DNA from: an uncultured Eubacterium sp.
Lineage (GTDB): Bacteria > Bacillota_A > Clostridia > Lachnospirales > Lachnospiraceae
Assembly: GCA_947653505.1 (NCBI GenBank)
Contig: CANTHI010000012.1
Span: forward strand, 1 to 18,142
Reading direction: 5' to 3'
Length of the DNA stretch: 18,142 nucleotides
Of this stretch, positions 1-7,079 are shown piece after piece. Position 1 is the stretch's first letter. Every line of letters starts with the position of its first letter. A program made the position numbers and the translations under genes. The notes under the pieces are model-generated. The model saw nothing but the letters and a program-made list of their open reading frames with translations, was not told the origin of the DNA and ran no database searches.

Positions 1-121
1 TCGGTTGCGTGGCAGAAAGGAAATTGATTTCCCCTACAAAGTTGAAAACAATATCCACTTTCTGTACCCGTTTCCCGTCCACCTTTTCCGGCGCATGAAC
101 TATGAGCAACCTGCTGGAGGG
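1..121 (-). pseudogene. C-terminal remnant of a large serine recombinase (partial, runs off left edge)
   Basis: Read on the minus strand, this stretch translates through VHAPEKVDGKRVQKVDIVFN and then FVGEINFL. That is the typical beta-rich C-terminal tail of large serine recombinases of Firmicute conjugative and mobilizable elements (zinc-ribbon/DUF4368-type ends of the form 'IxVHxPxK..G.RxQxVDIxxNFVGxI'). An in-frame TAG at 124-122 closes the frame upstream, and no recombinase-like sequence is visible beyond it. Only about 35 codons of the tail are present here, and the frame is still open at base 1. I infer a gene truncated at its 5' side by deletion or by another insertion, so it cannot make an active enzyme. 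Family assignment rests on pattern recognition of the tail. Confidence 0.6.
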
Positions 122-182
122 CTACGGCTCGGACAACCCGGGCTCAAAAAGCCAGGGCATGAAACAGCTTATGGCGAATTAG
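102..182 (+). other. Short orphan reading frame next to the recombinase remnant
   Basis: A 26-codon frame beginning MSNLLEGYGSDNPGSKSQ and ending at TAG 180-182. It has no convincing ribosome binding site and a stop codon immediately upstream of the ATG. Its composition (GC-rich, structured residues) differs from the AT-rich DNA that follows. It may be the end of another mobile-element gene abutting the recombinase remnant. I do not recognise the family, and it may be meaningless. Confidence 0.2.
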
Positions 183-256
183 ATGTAATCAAAAAAGGAA
201 AGGATAAGCACAGTCCAAACGGAATGGCAGCTAAGTTAAAAATATTTGAGGTATTA

Positions 257-285
257 TTTAAAATGAAAGACAACCATGTTATAAT
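257..285 (+). promoter_or_regulatory. Sigma-A-type promoter upstream of the yhcG-like gene
   Basis: A perfect -10 box TATAAT (280-285) lies 17 bp downstream of TTTAAA (257-262, 4/6 match to TTGACA). The surroundings are strongly AT-rich. Transcription would begin near 292 and read through the short leader frame at 315-347 into the nuclease gene at 394. Confidence 0.55.
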
Positions 286-314
286 ATGTAGAAAGAGATT
301 ACGGAGGTAACAGT

Positions 315-347
315 ATGGATAAAATGCTATATAAATATAGATTATAA
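315..347 (+). CDS. Possible 10-codon leader peptide
   Basis: ATG at 315 is preceded by a clear GGAGG (303-307) with normal 7-nt spacing. It encodes MDKMLYKYRL followed by TAA, and lies between the promoter at 257-285 and the nuclease gene at 394. It could be a translated leader, or the stub of a gene whose remainder was lost. I see no attenuator-like hairpin pair after it, so a regulatory role is only a suggestion. Confidence 0.3.
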   Translation: MDKMLYKYRL

Positions 348-393
348 GATCTAAAAACAGATTGATATTATATCATCAAACTGGAGGAAAGGT

Positions 394-1493
394 ATGAATG
401 AAAACGAAAAGACGTTGAAAAAAGAAAATGAAGCGGTTGATATAGACATATTATACGATAATTCTGTAGAGTTGATACAATTTGCCAGAAGCATGGCTGT
501 AAAGCAGGTCAATACTATTCAGTTGCTGACCTATTATTCATTAGGATGCTGGATTGTGGAGCAGCAGCAAGGCTGCAGCAGGGCGAAATACGGGCAGCAG
601 GTCATAAAGAAGCTGTCAGAAAGATTATCAGGAAAATTTGGAAATGGTTTTTCGGAGGACACCCTGAAAAACTGCAGAAAATTTTACCTTACTTATAAGG
701 AACGGATCAGTAAAACAGTGTTTGAACTTTTTGCTGTAAAAAAAGCGAAACAGTGTTTAGCTTTTTTAAAGAGCAGATGCCTTTTTCACTGCAATGGTCA
801 CATTATTTAGTATTGATGCGGATTGCCAATGCAGATGAAAGAAGTTTTTATGAAATAGAAGCGGCAAAATCTGGCTGGAGCGTACGTACCTTGCAGAGAC
901 AGTATAATTCCAGCCTTTACGAACGGCTGGCGCTCAGCAGGGATAAAGATGCAGTACTGCGGCTGGAATCTGAAGGAAATGTGATAACAAAACCGGAAGA
1001 TATTGTAAAACAGCCTACTGTTCTGGAGTTTTTAGGGATGGAAGAAAAAGCGGCATATGTGGAATCAGACCTGGAGGCGGCTATCATTGATAAGCTGCAG
1101 AAATTCCTGCTTGAAATGGGGAAGGGATATTTGTTTGAGGCAAGGCAGAAGCGGTTTACCTATGGCGAGGATAATTTTTATGTAGATTTGGTTTTTTACA
1201 ACAGGCTGCTCCGCTGTTATGTATTGATTGACCTGAAAACAGATAAGCTGACGCATCAGGATTTAGGGCAGATGCAGATGTACGTAAATTATTATGACCG
1301 TTATGAAAAACTGGAAGGGGAAAATCCTACGGTTGGGATATTATTGTGTAAAGAAAAAAATGATGCACTGGTTGAGATCACGCTGCCGGAGGATACAAAT
1401 GTATTTGCGTCAGAGTACCGGCTTTATCTGCCTGATAAGAAGCTGCTGCAGGAAAAGCTGAAAGAATGGATTGCAGAGGAAAGTAGAAACTGA
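394..1493 (+). pseudogene. YhcG/DUF1016-family PDDEXK nuclease, split by a -1 frameshift
   Basis: Two frames together encode a complete YhcG-type protein. The first frame (394-810) carries the DUF1016 N-terminal helical domain with the LLTYYSLGCWIVE and YGQQVIKKLSERLS motifs, and its true sequence ends near codon 117. The second frame (from about 745 to 1493) continues SETVFSFFKEQMPFSLQWSH and the conserved WSVRTLQRQ, SLYERLALS and VLEFLG blocks. The C-terminal PDDEXK nuclease follows, with VDLVFYNRLLRCYVLIDLK and GQMQMYVNYYDRY (Asp, Asp-x-Lys and Gln positions all intact). Adding one A in the A7 run at 738-744 restores a single 366-residue protein, a normal family length. GGAGG at 383-387 supports the ATG at 394. 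The family is linked to DNA processing, often beside restriction or mobile genes; its exact role is unsettled. The gene is either recently broken or read through by -1 slippage. Confidence 0.85.
738..744 (+). other. A7 slippery heptamer at the reading-frame break
   Basis: In the zero frame the run reads GT-A AAA AAA-GCG (Val-Lys-Lys-Ala), a canonical A_AAA_AAA -1 slippery heptamer. A -1 slip gives Val-Lys-Lys-Ser-Glu, exactly joining the two halves of the YhcG-like protein. I see no strong hairpin just downstream and no Shine-Dalgarno-like stimulator just upstream. A simple loss of one A from A8, or transcriptional slippage, is therefore as likely as programmed frameshifting. Confidence 0.5.
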
Positions 1494-1586
1494 CAGCCTG
1501 GGAGACGTATACGCATATGCCGGAGTTGTGGATTTCATGTGTAAATAGGGAATGGGTTTCAAGGAAAATTAATGAGGAGATGCGTA

Positions 1587-1811
1587 AATGGGAAAAATGA
1601 GTCAGGAAGCTGAAAGAATCATGGCATGGAGCATATCGAATATGCGTTTCATGCGTTCTGTAAGATTGTCCTGCGCCATGAAGCTATTAACGCATGGCGG
1701 GATTTAAAGCGGAAAGAAGAATGGGAAATATCATCCGGCTGGGGAGCAGATTTTTGTATGTCGTGTGGAATTGGTTCATCGACTAGAAATTTTAACACAG
1801 CAATGATGTGA
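1587..1811 (+). pseudogene. Decayed fragment resembling a sigma-factor-like protein of conjugative elements
   Basis: The frame from ATG 1626 reads HIEYAFHAFCKIVLRHEAIN, then AWRDLKRKEEWEIS. This resembles the N-terminal helix of small sigma-70-like/Orf7-type regulators in Firmicute conjugative transposons ('AF..FCK.V.R.EA....' followed by a basic helix). The resemblance stops abruptly after about 38 residues; the rest of the frame (GWGADFCMSC...) does not look related. No good ribosome binding site precedes 1626. A different frame starting MGKMSQEAERI at 1588 runs into it, suggesting an indel. The gene is not functional as it stands. The assignment is by memory of the motif only. Confidence 0.35.
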
Positions 1812-1865
1812 ATCAGGCTGTAATAAACTCTGATTTACATACAGTTCCGAACAAAAACTGAAACA

Positions 1866-1909
1866 AAAAGTGTAAAGTCTGTTGATAATTCGAAAGACTT
1901 TACACTTTT
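1866..1909 (-). terminator. Rho-independent terminator, 15-bp perfect stem
   Basis: AAAAGTGTAAAGTCT (1866-1880) pairs perfectly with AGACTTTACACTTTT (1895-1909) around a 14-nt loop. On the minus strand the stem is followed by a TTTTTGTTT tract, so it best terminates the leftward 48-codon ORF and any read-through from the flavodiiron gene. In the plus direction it is followed by only four T's, so it may act weakly both ways. Confidence 0.7.
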
Positions 1910-1921
1910 GCCTGTAGCTTG

Positions 1922-2068
1922 TTATGTGGTTTTAAACATTATTCTTTGATTCTGTCTATCTCTGACATGTTTACACCAAGGCTGTATCATGTAATCCTGA
2001 ATGTTTTTAAAGTCTTCCAAACCTCTTTGTATAATTTCTCCGTTATTCATTTCCTCTAATACATCCAT
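1922..2068 (-). CDS. Small protein of unknown function (48 aa)
   Basis: I choose the start at 2068 (MDVLEEMNNGEIIQRGLEDF...). An AAGGCGGTG-like ribosome binding site lies 5-6 nt upstream, and the alternative ATG at 2116 falls inside the -10 box and so cannot be in the mRNA. The protein is charged, has no membrane segment or cysteine motif (one Cys, two Trp/Tyr-rich turns around residues 26-34), and ends in a basic tail (HVRDRQNQR). It has its own consensus promoter and a strong terminator, so the unit appears complete and expressed. I do not recognise the family. It could be a regulator, a small stress protein or a remnant cargo gene. It lies immediately downstream of, and in the same direction as, the flavodiiron gene. 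Confidence 0.5.
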   Translation of the reverse strand: MDVLEEMNNGEIIQRGLEDFKNIQDYMIQPWCKHVRDRQNQRIMFKTT

Positions 2069-2114
2069 AGTTTCACCGCCTTTATGATTGATGCAGTTGT
2101 TTACTGATACAGCC

Positions 2115-2143
2115 ATTATAGCGTATGGAGGTTCCTGTGTAAA
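2115..2143 (-). promoter_or_regulatory. Sigma-A promoter for the 48-aa ORF
   Basis: On the minus strand TTTACA (2143-2138) is followed after exactly 17 bp by TATAAT (2120-2115): 5/6 and 6/6 matches. The -35 box sits inside the repeated AGACTTTACAC element. Transcription would begin near 2108, leaving a 40-nt leader before the ATG at 2068. Confidence 0.7.
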
Positions 2144-2156
2144 GTCTGCCGGAGCT

Positions 2157-3371
2157 TTATTCCTTCATCGAATCAACAATCGCATCTGCCAGTGCCTCAA
2201 GCTCAATATTTTTATCCGCCCCCATAGAAGAAGCAATACTCAGCCGTTCATTTAAGACTGTCATATTCTTCAGTTCCTCATCGATAAATTTCTGCATCAG
2301 ATCACCGGACTTGCATGCCCAGGAGCCGTTTTCAATCAGGGCGAACGTACGGTTCTGCATATTCAGTGCCTTCATATCCATCAGGAAATTGTGCATCACC
2401 GGATAGATACCCAGATTATAAGTCACGGATGCCAGCACAATATGACTGTATTTAAAAGCGTCGGAAATCAGGTAGGATACATGCGTATTAGACACATCAT
2501 GCACCTTTACGTTAGTACAGCCTTTTTCGCACAGTTTGCCGGCAAGTGCCTGCGCAGCGCCTTCCGTGTTGCCGTACATGGAAGCGTAGGCAATCATTAC
2601 GCCTTTTTCTTCTGGCTCATAACGGCTCCATTTGTCGTATTTATCGATAAAATATCCGAAATTCTCACGCCATACCGGACCGTGGAGCGGGCAGATATAA
2701 CGGATCTGGTCTACAATGCCGCCGGCTTTTTTCAGCAGCAGCTGGATGTGCGGTCCGTATTTGCCTACGATATTTACAAGATAGCGGCGGGCTTCGTCGA
2801 GCCAGTCGCGGTCAAAGTTTACTTCGTCTGCAAACAGTCTGCCGTCCAGTGCGATAAAGGAGCCAAATGCATCCGCGGAAAAGAGTACGCCGTTGGTCGT
2901 GTCAAATGTTACCATAGCTTCCGGCCAGTGTACCATCGGTGCGGCTACGAAGGTAACTGTATGGGTGCCAAAGCAGTGGGTGTCGCCTTCGGCTACCGTG
3001 ACGCATTCGTGCTGGTCCGGATGGAAGCCAAACTGACGCATCAGCATAAAAGCTTTTTCGGTGGAGATCACTTTTACCTGCGGATAGCGCAGAAGAATCT
3101 GTTCCACGCAGGCGCCGTGGTCAGGCTCCATATGGTTGACAACAAGCCAGTCAAGCGGGCGGCCGTCGAGCAGATGATCCAGATTTTCCAGAAGCTGGCG
3201 GCAGGCAGACCAGTCTACGGTGTCAAACAGTACCGTCTGCTGATCTAACAGTAAATATGCGTTGTAGCTTACACCGTATGGAATCGGGTGTATGTTCTCA
3301 AATAAGTGGAGCCGGTGGTCGTTCGCGCCGACCCAGTACAGATCCTGTGTTATATTTCGTACACAATACAT
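2157..3371 (-). CDS. fprA: A-type flavodiiron protein (FprA; O2/NO reductase)
   Basis: The 404-residue protein has an N-terminal metallo-beta-lactamase-fold diiron domain and a C-terminal flavodoxin domain. Diiron ligands are visible as H80-x-E82-x-D84-H85 (NHMEPDHGA), H148 (MVHWPE), D167 (SADAFG) and H230 (CPLHGPVWR). The FMN phosphate loop is ASMYGNTE at about 263-270. Length and layout match class A flavodiiron proteins, cytosolic enzymes of anaerobes that reduce O2 to water and/or NO to N2O with electrons usually delivered by rubredoxin. There is no fused rubredoxin or flavin-reductase domain here; the rubredoxin is on the neighbouring upstream gene product. A modest AGGA precedes the ATG. 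The 74-bp gap to the upstream gene has no clear promoter or terminator, so co-transcription is likely. Whether it prefers O2 or NO cannot be told from sequence alone. Confidence 0.93.
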   Translation of the reverse strand: MYCVRNITQDLYWVGANDHRLHLFENIHPIPYGVSYNAYLLLDQQTVLFDTVDWSACRQLLENLDHLLDGRPLDWLVVNHMEPDHGACVEQILLRYPQVKVISTEKAFMLMRQFGFHPDQHECVTVAEGDTHCFGTHTVTFVAAPMVHWPEAMVTFDTTNGVLFSADAFGSFIALDGRLFADEVNFDRDWLDEARRYLVNIVGKYGPHIQLLLKKAGGIVDQIRYICPLHGPVWRENFGYFIDKYDKWSRYEPEEKGVMIAYASMYGNTEGAAQALAGKLCEKGCTNVKVHDVSNTHVSYLISDAFKYSHIVLASVTYNLGIYPVMHNFLMDMKALNMQNRTFALIENGSWACKSGDLMQKFIDEELKNMTVLNERLSIASSMGADKNIELEALADAIVDSMKE

Positions 3372-3445
3372 GTGATGTCCTGCTACTTAACGTCTAAATA
3401 GCTTTTCCTTTCCTAAATTTTTATATGGGATACTGACGTCGTCTG

Positions 3446-5359
3446 TTAAGCTTCGATAAACTGGTCTTTTCCTTCTGCACATTCCGGACATACCCAGTCT
3501 GGCGGCAGCTGTCCGAACAGGGTGCCGGCAGCGATCTGTGCGTCTTCGTCGCCGTTTTCAGGAATGTATTCATAGCCGCATCCGCCGCAGACATAGCGTT
3601 TGCCGATCGGTTCCGGCTTTGGTACTGGCGGGCGTTTCATTTTGACCATCGGCGGAGCCGGCTGTTTTTCTCCGGTATCCAGAGCTTCGGTTAAGAGCGG
3701 CAGTATTTCGTTTACATCACCGATGATGCCGTAGTCACAGTTTTTAAAGATCGGAGCGTTGCCGTTTTTATTGATCGCGACGATCGTGGAGGCGTCCTTG
3801 ATGCCTTTCAGGTGCTGGGTAGCGCCGGAGATTCCGCAGGCTATGTACAGATTGCCGGTAAATTTCTGGCCGGACATGCCGACATAGCGGTTTAATGGTA
3901 CGTATTTCAGTGTCTCAGCGACCGGACGGGACGAGCCGATGGCTGCGCCGGCTGCTTTGGCAAGATCTTCGATCAGCTTCATATTTTCTCTGGAGCCGAT
4001 GCCTTTTCCGGCTGAGACAACACGTTCTGCCTGTGCGATTGGTGTATCGGCGGCAATGCCTACGGTAAAATCATGCCCGTCTTTTTTCAGCGCTTCTACG
4101 AGAGCAGTTACTTTATCGCCCGCGGCGCCGTCACGGAAGATATGGCCTTTGCGCACGCCTGTGACAGGAGCCGGTTTTTTGGCTGCGGAGCGGCTGCCGC
4201 CTCCGGAGTTTCCTGGCATTTTTCCGATTAAATTCGCTGCTATGACAACGCGCTGGATTTCGTTTGTGCCTTCATAAATCGTTGTGATTTTGGCATCCCG
4301 GTACATACGTTCCACATCCATACCTTTTAAGAAGCCGGAGCCGCCAAAAATCTGCAGGGCGCTGTTTGTGACTTCCAAAGCGATATCAGACGCGTACATT
4401 TTGGCCATTGCGGCTTCCATCGCGTATGGTTTGTGCTGTTCTTTTAATTCAGCAGCGGAATAGACTAAAAAGCGTGCGCAGCGCAGTTTTGTCGCCATAT
4501 CTGCCAGTTTAAAGGAGATGCCCTGCTGTGCGGCAATCGGTTTGCCAAACTGGTTACGCTCTTTTGCGTATGCAAGCGCCTGTTCAAAAGCGCCCTGCGC
4601 GATGCCGAGAGCCTGTGCGGCAATGCCGATGCGTCCGCCGTCCAGTGTTGCCATAGCGATTTTAAATCCCTCGCCTTCTTTGCCAAGCAGATTTTCCTTC
4701 GGGACTTTTACATCATTAAAAATAAGCTCGGCTGTCGTAGAAGAGCGGATGCCCATTTTGTCATAATGGTCGCCAAATTCAAAACCGTCCCAGCCTTTTT
4801 CCACGATAAACGCAGAAATGCCGCGCGTGCCGATATCCGGTGTCGTTACCGCAAATACGACATAAGTATCTGCCTTCGGGGCATTTGTGATGAAAATCTT
4901 GCCGCCGTTTAACAGATAGTAGCTGCCTTTGTCAAGGGCTGTTGTCTCCGTACCGCCTGCGTCTGAACCCGCGTTTGGCTCTGTCAGTCCAAAGGCGCCG
5001 ATTTTTTCTCCCTTTGCGAGCGGAACGAGATATTTGCGCTTTTGTTCTTCATTGCCGAACGCAAAGATCGGAAACGAGCCTAATGAGACATGGGCAGATA
5101 AAATAACGCCGGATCCGCCGTCTACTCTGGATAATTCCTCGACCGCGATCGCGTAGCTGTTAATATCGAGTCCGGCACCGCCGTATTCCTCCGGATAAGG
5201 GATACCCATCAGGCCCATTTCCCCGAGTTTTTTTACGGCTTCGTCAGGAAAACGGTTTTCCTGGTCTAACGAAAAGGCGATCGGACGGATTTCTTCCTCG
5301 GCAAAGGCACGGATTTTTGCCCGCAGCTGTTCTTGTTCTGGTGTTGTCTGGAATAACAT
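3446..5359 (-). CDS. Acyl-CoA dehydrogenase / EtfA FAD domain / rubredoxin fusion
   Basis: A 637-residue three-part protein. Residues 1-380 are a full acyl-CoA dehydrogenase: signature [13 protein letters not shown] near 124-136, [18 protein letters not shown] near 338-355, and the catalytic-base glutamate E363 in [10 protein letters not shown], as in short-chain/butyryl enzymes. A Gly/Ser/Lys/Pro linker (381-400) leads to an EtfA-like C-terminal FAD domain (about 402-560) with [30 protein letters not shown] and YGIIGDV. A second Pro-rich linker leads to a rubredoxin (588-634) with Cys591/Cys594 and Cys624/Cys627. The strong RBS AAGGAGG precedes ATG 5359. It probably oxidises an acyl-CoA and passes electrons through two flavins to the rubredoxin iron, and from there to the FprA encoded next. 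No EtfB partner is in the window. Related fusions occur in clostridia, but the substrate is unknown. Confidence 0.92.
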   Translation of the reverse strand: MLFQTTPEQEQLRAKIRAFAEEEIRPIAFSLDQENRFPDEAVKKLGEMGLMGIPYPEEYGGAGLDINSYAIAVEELSRVDGGSGVILSAHVSLGSFPIFAFGNEEQKRKYLVPLAKGEKIGAFGLTEPNAGSDAGGTETTALDKGSYYLLNGGKIFITNAPKADTYVVFAVTTPDIGTRGISAFIVEKGWDGFEFGDHYDKMGIRSSTTAELIFNDVKVPKENLLGKEGEGFKIAMATLDGGRIGIAAQALGIAQGAFEQALAYAKERNQFGKPIAAQQGISFKLADMATKLRCARFLVYSAAELKEQHKPYAMEAAMAKMYASDIALEVTNSALQIFGGSGFLKGMDVERMYRDAKITTIYEGTNEIQRVVIAANLIGKMPGNSGGGSRSAAKKPAPVTGVRKGHIFRDGAAGDKVTALVEALKKDGHDFTVGIAADTPIAQAERVVSAGKGIGSRENMKLIEDLAKAAGAAIGSSRPVAETLKYVPLNRYVGMSGQKFTGNLYIACGISGATQHLKGIKDASTIVAINKNGNAPIFKNCDYGIIGDVNEILPLLTEALDTGEKQPAPPMVKMKRPPVPKPEPIGKRYVCGGCGYEYIPENGDEDAQIAAGTLFGQLPPDWVCPECAEGKDQFIEA

Positions 5360-5415
5360 AGCATTGCCTCCTTTTTGTTGGATTTTTTGTGCAAAACAGG
5401 TAAAAATGACAGATA

Positions 5416-5446
5416 TATATATTGTATATATTAAATTGTCTGTAAA
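5416..5446 (-). promoter_or_regulatory. Putative promoter region of the dehydrogenase-fprA operon
   Basis: A very AT-rich tract lies upstream of the dehydrogenase, with TTTACA on the minus strand at 5446-5441 and overlapping TATATA/TACAAT-like hexamers downstream. No single pair has ideal spacing (TATATA is at 19 bp), so the position is approximate. Confidence 0.3.
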
Positions 5447-5519
5447 TTTTAACTAAAATCAATATAACAAATTGCGGGAGGATTGTCAATAATTTCTGCC
5501 TGATATTGCCAGATTTTCA

Positions 5520-5548
5520 TTGAACCAGCCCGCAGGGATGTGTATAAT
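5520..5548 (+). promoter_or_regulatory. Sigma-A promoter of the murE-to-rsgA gene run
   Basis: TTGAAC (5520-5525) and TATAAT (5543-5548) are separated by exactly 17 bp. This is the only strong plus-strand promoter seen ahead of the long co-directional gene run. The expected start is near 5555, leaving about a 50-nt leader before murE. Confidence 0.75.
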
Positions 5549-5606
5549 ATTAGAAGCTGGAAAATCAGCAACTGTATGGAAATAACAGGATGACGGAGGT
5601 CTTTAT

Positions 5607-7079
5607 ATGACAATAGAACAACTGACAGAACGGATGGATTATCAGCTTCTTTGTGGAAGCATGCAGCAGGAAATATCGGCGCTCGTTTACGATTCCAGAA
5701 AGATTGTGCCCGGATGTCTGTTTGTATGTATCCAGGGAACGGCCTTTGACGGGCATACATGCATCGGGCAGGCAGCGGAAAAGCATGCGGCGGCAGTTGT
5801 CGTTTCGCGGGATGTGACGGTGCCGGAAGGGCTTACGGGATTAAAGGTGGCGGATTCGAGACTTGCGCTGGCAGAGCTTTCCGCGGCCTGGTTTGGGTAT
5901 CCGGCGCAGCAGTTAAAGACGATCGGCATTACCGGTACGAAGGGGAAGACGACGACGACTTATATGATCCGCTCGATTCTGGAAAGCGCGGGCAGGAAAA
6001 CCGGACTGATTGGTACGATAGAGGCCATTATCGGGCAGGAGCACATCAAAGCGGACAATACTACGCCGGAGTCATATCTGGTGCAGCAGTATTTTCGCAA
6101 AATGGTGGACGCGGGCTGTGATACCTGTGTGATGGAAGTTTCCTCGCAGGGACTGATGATGCACCGTGTCGGCGGATTTACGTTTGATATCGGGATCTTT
6201 ACGAATGCCTCGCCGGACCATATCGGGCCGAATGAACACGCATCGTTTGAAGAATATCTGGCGTGCAAGGGAATGCTGTTCCGTCAGTGTAAAACGGGCA
6301 TTGTAAATGCGGATGATCCGCATACTCCACAGGTGCTGGAGGGGCATACGTGTACAGTCGAAACGTATGGATTTTCGCAGCAGGCGGATTTACGGGCGCA
6401 GGATGTGCGTCTGGTTCAGGGAGCCGGCTATCTGGGCGTGGCTTACCATGCGGGCGGGATTTGTGATTTTGATGTGGAAGCGCATGTGCCGGGGAGGTTC
6501 AGTGTGTACAATTCCCTGACAGCCATCGCCGTATGCAGGCATTTTGACGTGCCGGTGGAAAATATGCGGCAGGCGTTAAAGCAGGCCAGAGTGAAAGGGC
6601 GCATTGAAATGGTAAAGGTGTCGGATGAATTTACGCTGATGATTGATTATGCGCATAATGCGATGAGTCTGGAAAGCCTTCTGACGACGCTTCGGGAATA
6701 TCAGCCGCGCAGACTGGTCTGCCTGTTCGGATGCGGCGGCAACCGCAGCAGAATCCGGCGCTATGAGATGGGAGAGGTGTCCGGCAGGCTGGCGGACCTT
6801 ACGATCATTACCTCGGATAATCCGAGAGAGGAAGAGCCGCAGGCGATTATCGACGATATTAAGCAGGGGATGGCAAAGACAGACGGGCAGTATGTGGAGA
6901 TCGCGGACCGCAGGGAAGCGGTTGCTTATGCCATTCACAACGCGCAGGCGGGGGATATTATCGTGCTGGCTGGAAAAGGACACGAAGACTATCAGGAAAT
7001 ACACGGGAAAAAATATCCGATGGACGAACGGGAGCTGATTGCGGATATTTTAGGAACAAAATCATGTATGCTGACGTAA
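5607..7079 (+). CDS. murE: UDP-MurNAc-tripeptide synthetase (MurE-type Mur ligase)
   Basis: The 490-residue cytosolic Mur ligase adds the third amino acid to UDP-MurNAc-L-Ala-D-Glu using ATP. Visible are the uridine-binding N-domain (YDSRKIVPGCLFV, 28-40), the P-loop GITGTKGKTTT (107-117), NTTPES (151-156), MEVSSQGL (176-183), the carbamylated-lysine site in YLACKGMLF (K221), and the C-terminal DNPR motif (404-407). DNPR is the meso-diaminopimelate signature, so the added residue is predicted to be meso-DAP. The usual DYAHTPDAL appears here as DYAHNAMSLE, and the usual GGDRD loop as GGNRSRIRRYEMGE. These departures suggest a divergent MurE lineage or paralogue. GGAGG at 5595-5599 supports ATG 5607. 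The last 16 bp overlap priA. Confidence 0.85.
   Translation: MTIEQLTERMDYQLLCGSMQQEISALVYDSRKIVPGCLFVCIQGTAFDGHTCIGQAAEKHAAAVVVSRDVTVPEGLTGLKVADSRLALAELSAAWFGYPAQQLKTIGITGTKGKTTTTYMIRSILESAGRKTGLIGTIEAIIGQEHIKADNTTPESYLVQQYFRKMVDAGCDTCVMEVSSQGLMMHRVGGFTFDIGIFTNASPDHIGPNEHASFEEYLACKGMLFRQCKTGIVNADDPHTPQVLEGHTCTVETYGFSQQADLRAQDVRLVQGAGYLGVAYHAGGICDFDVEAHVPGRFSVYNSLTAIAVCRHFDVPVENMRQALKQARVKGRIEMVKVSDEFTLMIDYAHNAMSLESLLTTLREYQPRRLVCLFGCGGNRSRIRRYEMGEVSGRLADLTIITSDNPREEEPQAIIDDIKQGMAKTDGQYVEIADRREAVAYAIHNAQAGDIIVLAGKGHEDYQEIHGKKYPMDERELIADILGTKSCMLT

Larger units (their letters stand above)
1494..1921. other. Non-coding stretch between the nuclease and the small minus-strand ORF
   Basis: Apart from the sigma-like fragment and the terminator hairpin listed separately, no intact gene is visible. 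Short open frames (for example one reading MPELWISCVNREWVSRKINE from about 1517) end within 30 codons and have no matching start signals, consistent with degenerate coding DNA. Confidence 0.4.
1895..2147. repeat. 253-bp segment bounded by 11-bp inverted repeats
   Basis: AGACTTTACAC at 1895-1905 is repeated in inverse orientation as GTGTAAAGTCT at 2137-2147. A third copy of GTGTAAAGTCTG lies at 1870-1881, forming the terminator stem, and is identical over 12 nt to 2137-2148. The interval contains the small minus-strand transcription unit. No target duplication is obvious, so a MITE-like origin is only a possibility. Confidence 0.35.

Noticed and set aside
5..310. 101-codon plus-strand open frame at the left edge
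   Set aside because: Its first part is antisense to the recombinase tail, it spans a clear change in composition, and it runs over the promoter at 257-285 with no start signal.
753..1493. Second half of the nuclease as an independent gene
   Set aside because: The GTG at 753 has no ribosome binding site and lies inside conserved family sequence; it is the continuation of the gene starting at 394.
2391..3248. 285-codon plus-strand open frame opposite fprA
   Set aside because: It lies wholly antisense to a gene with all catalytic motifs, has Cys/His/Phe-rich shadow composition and no ribosome binding site.
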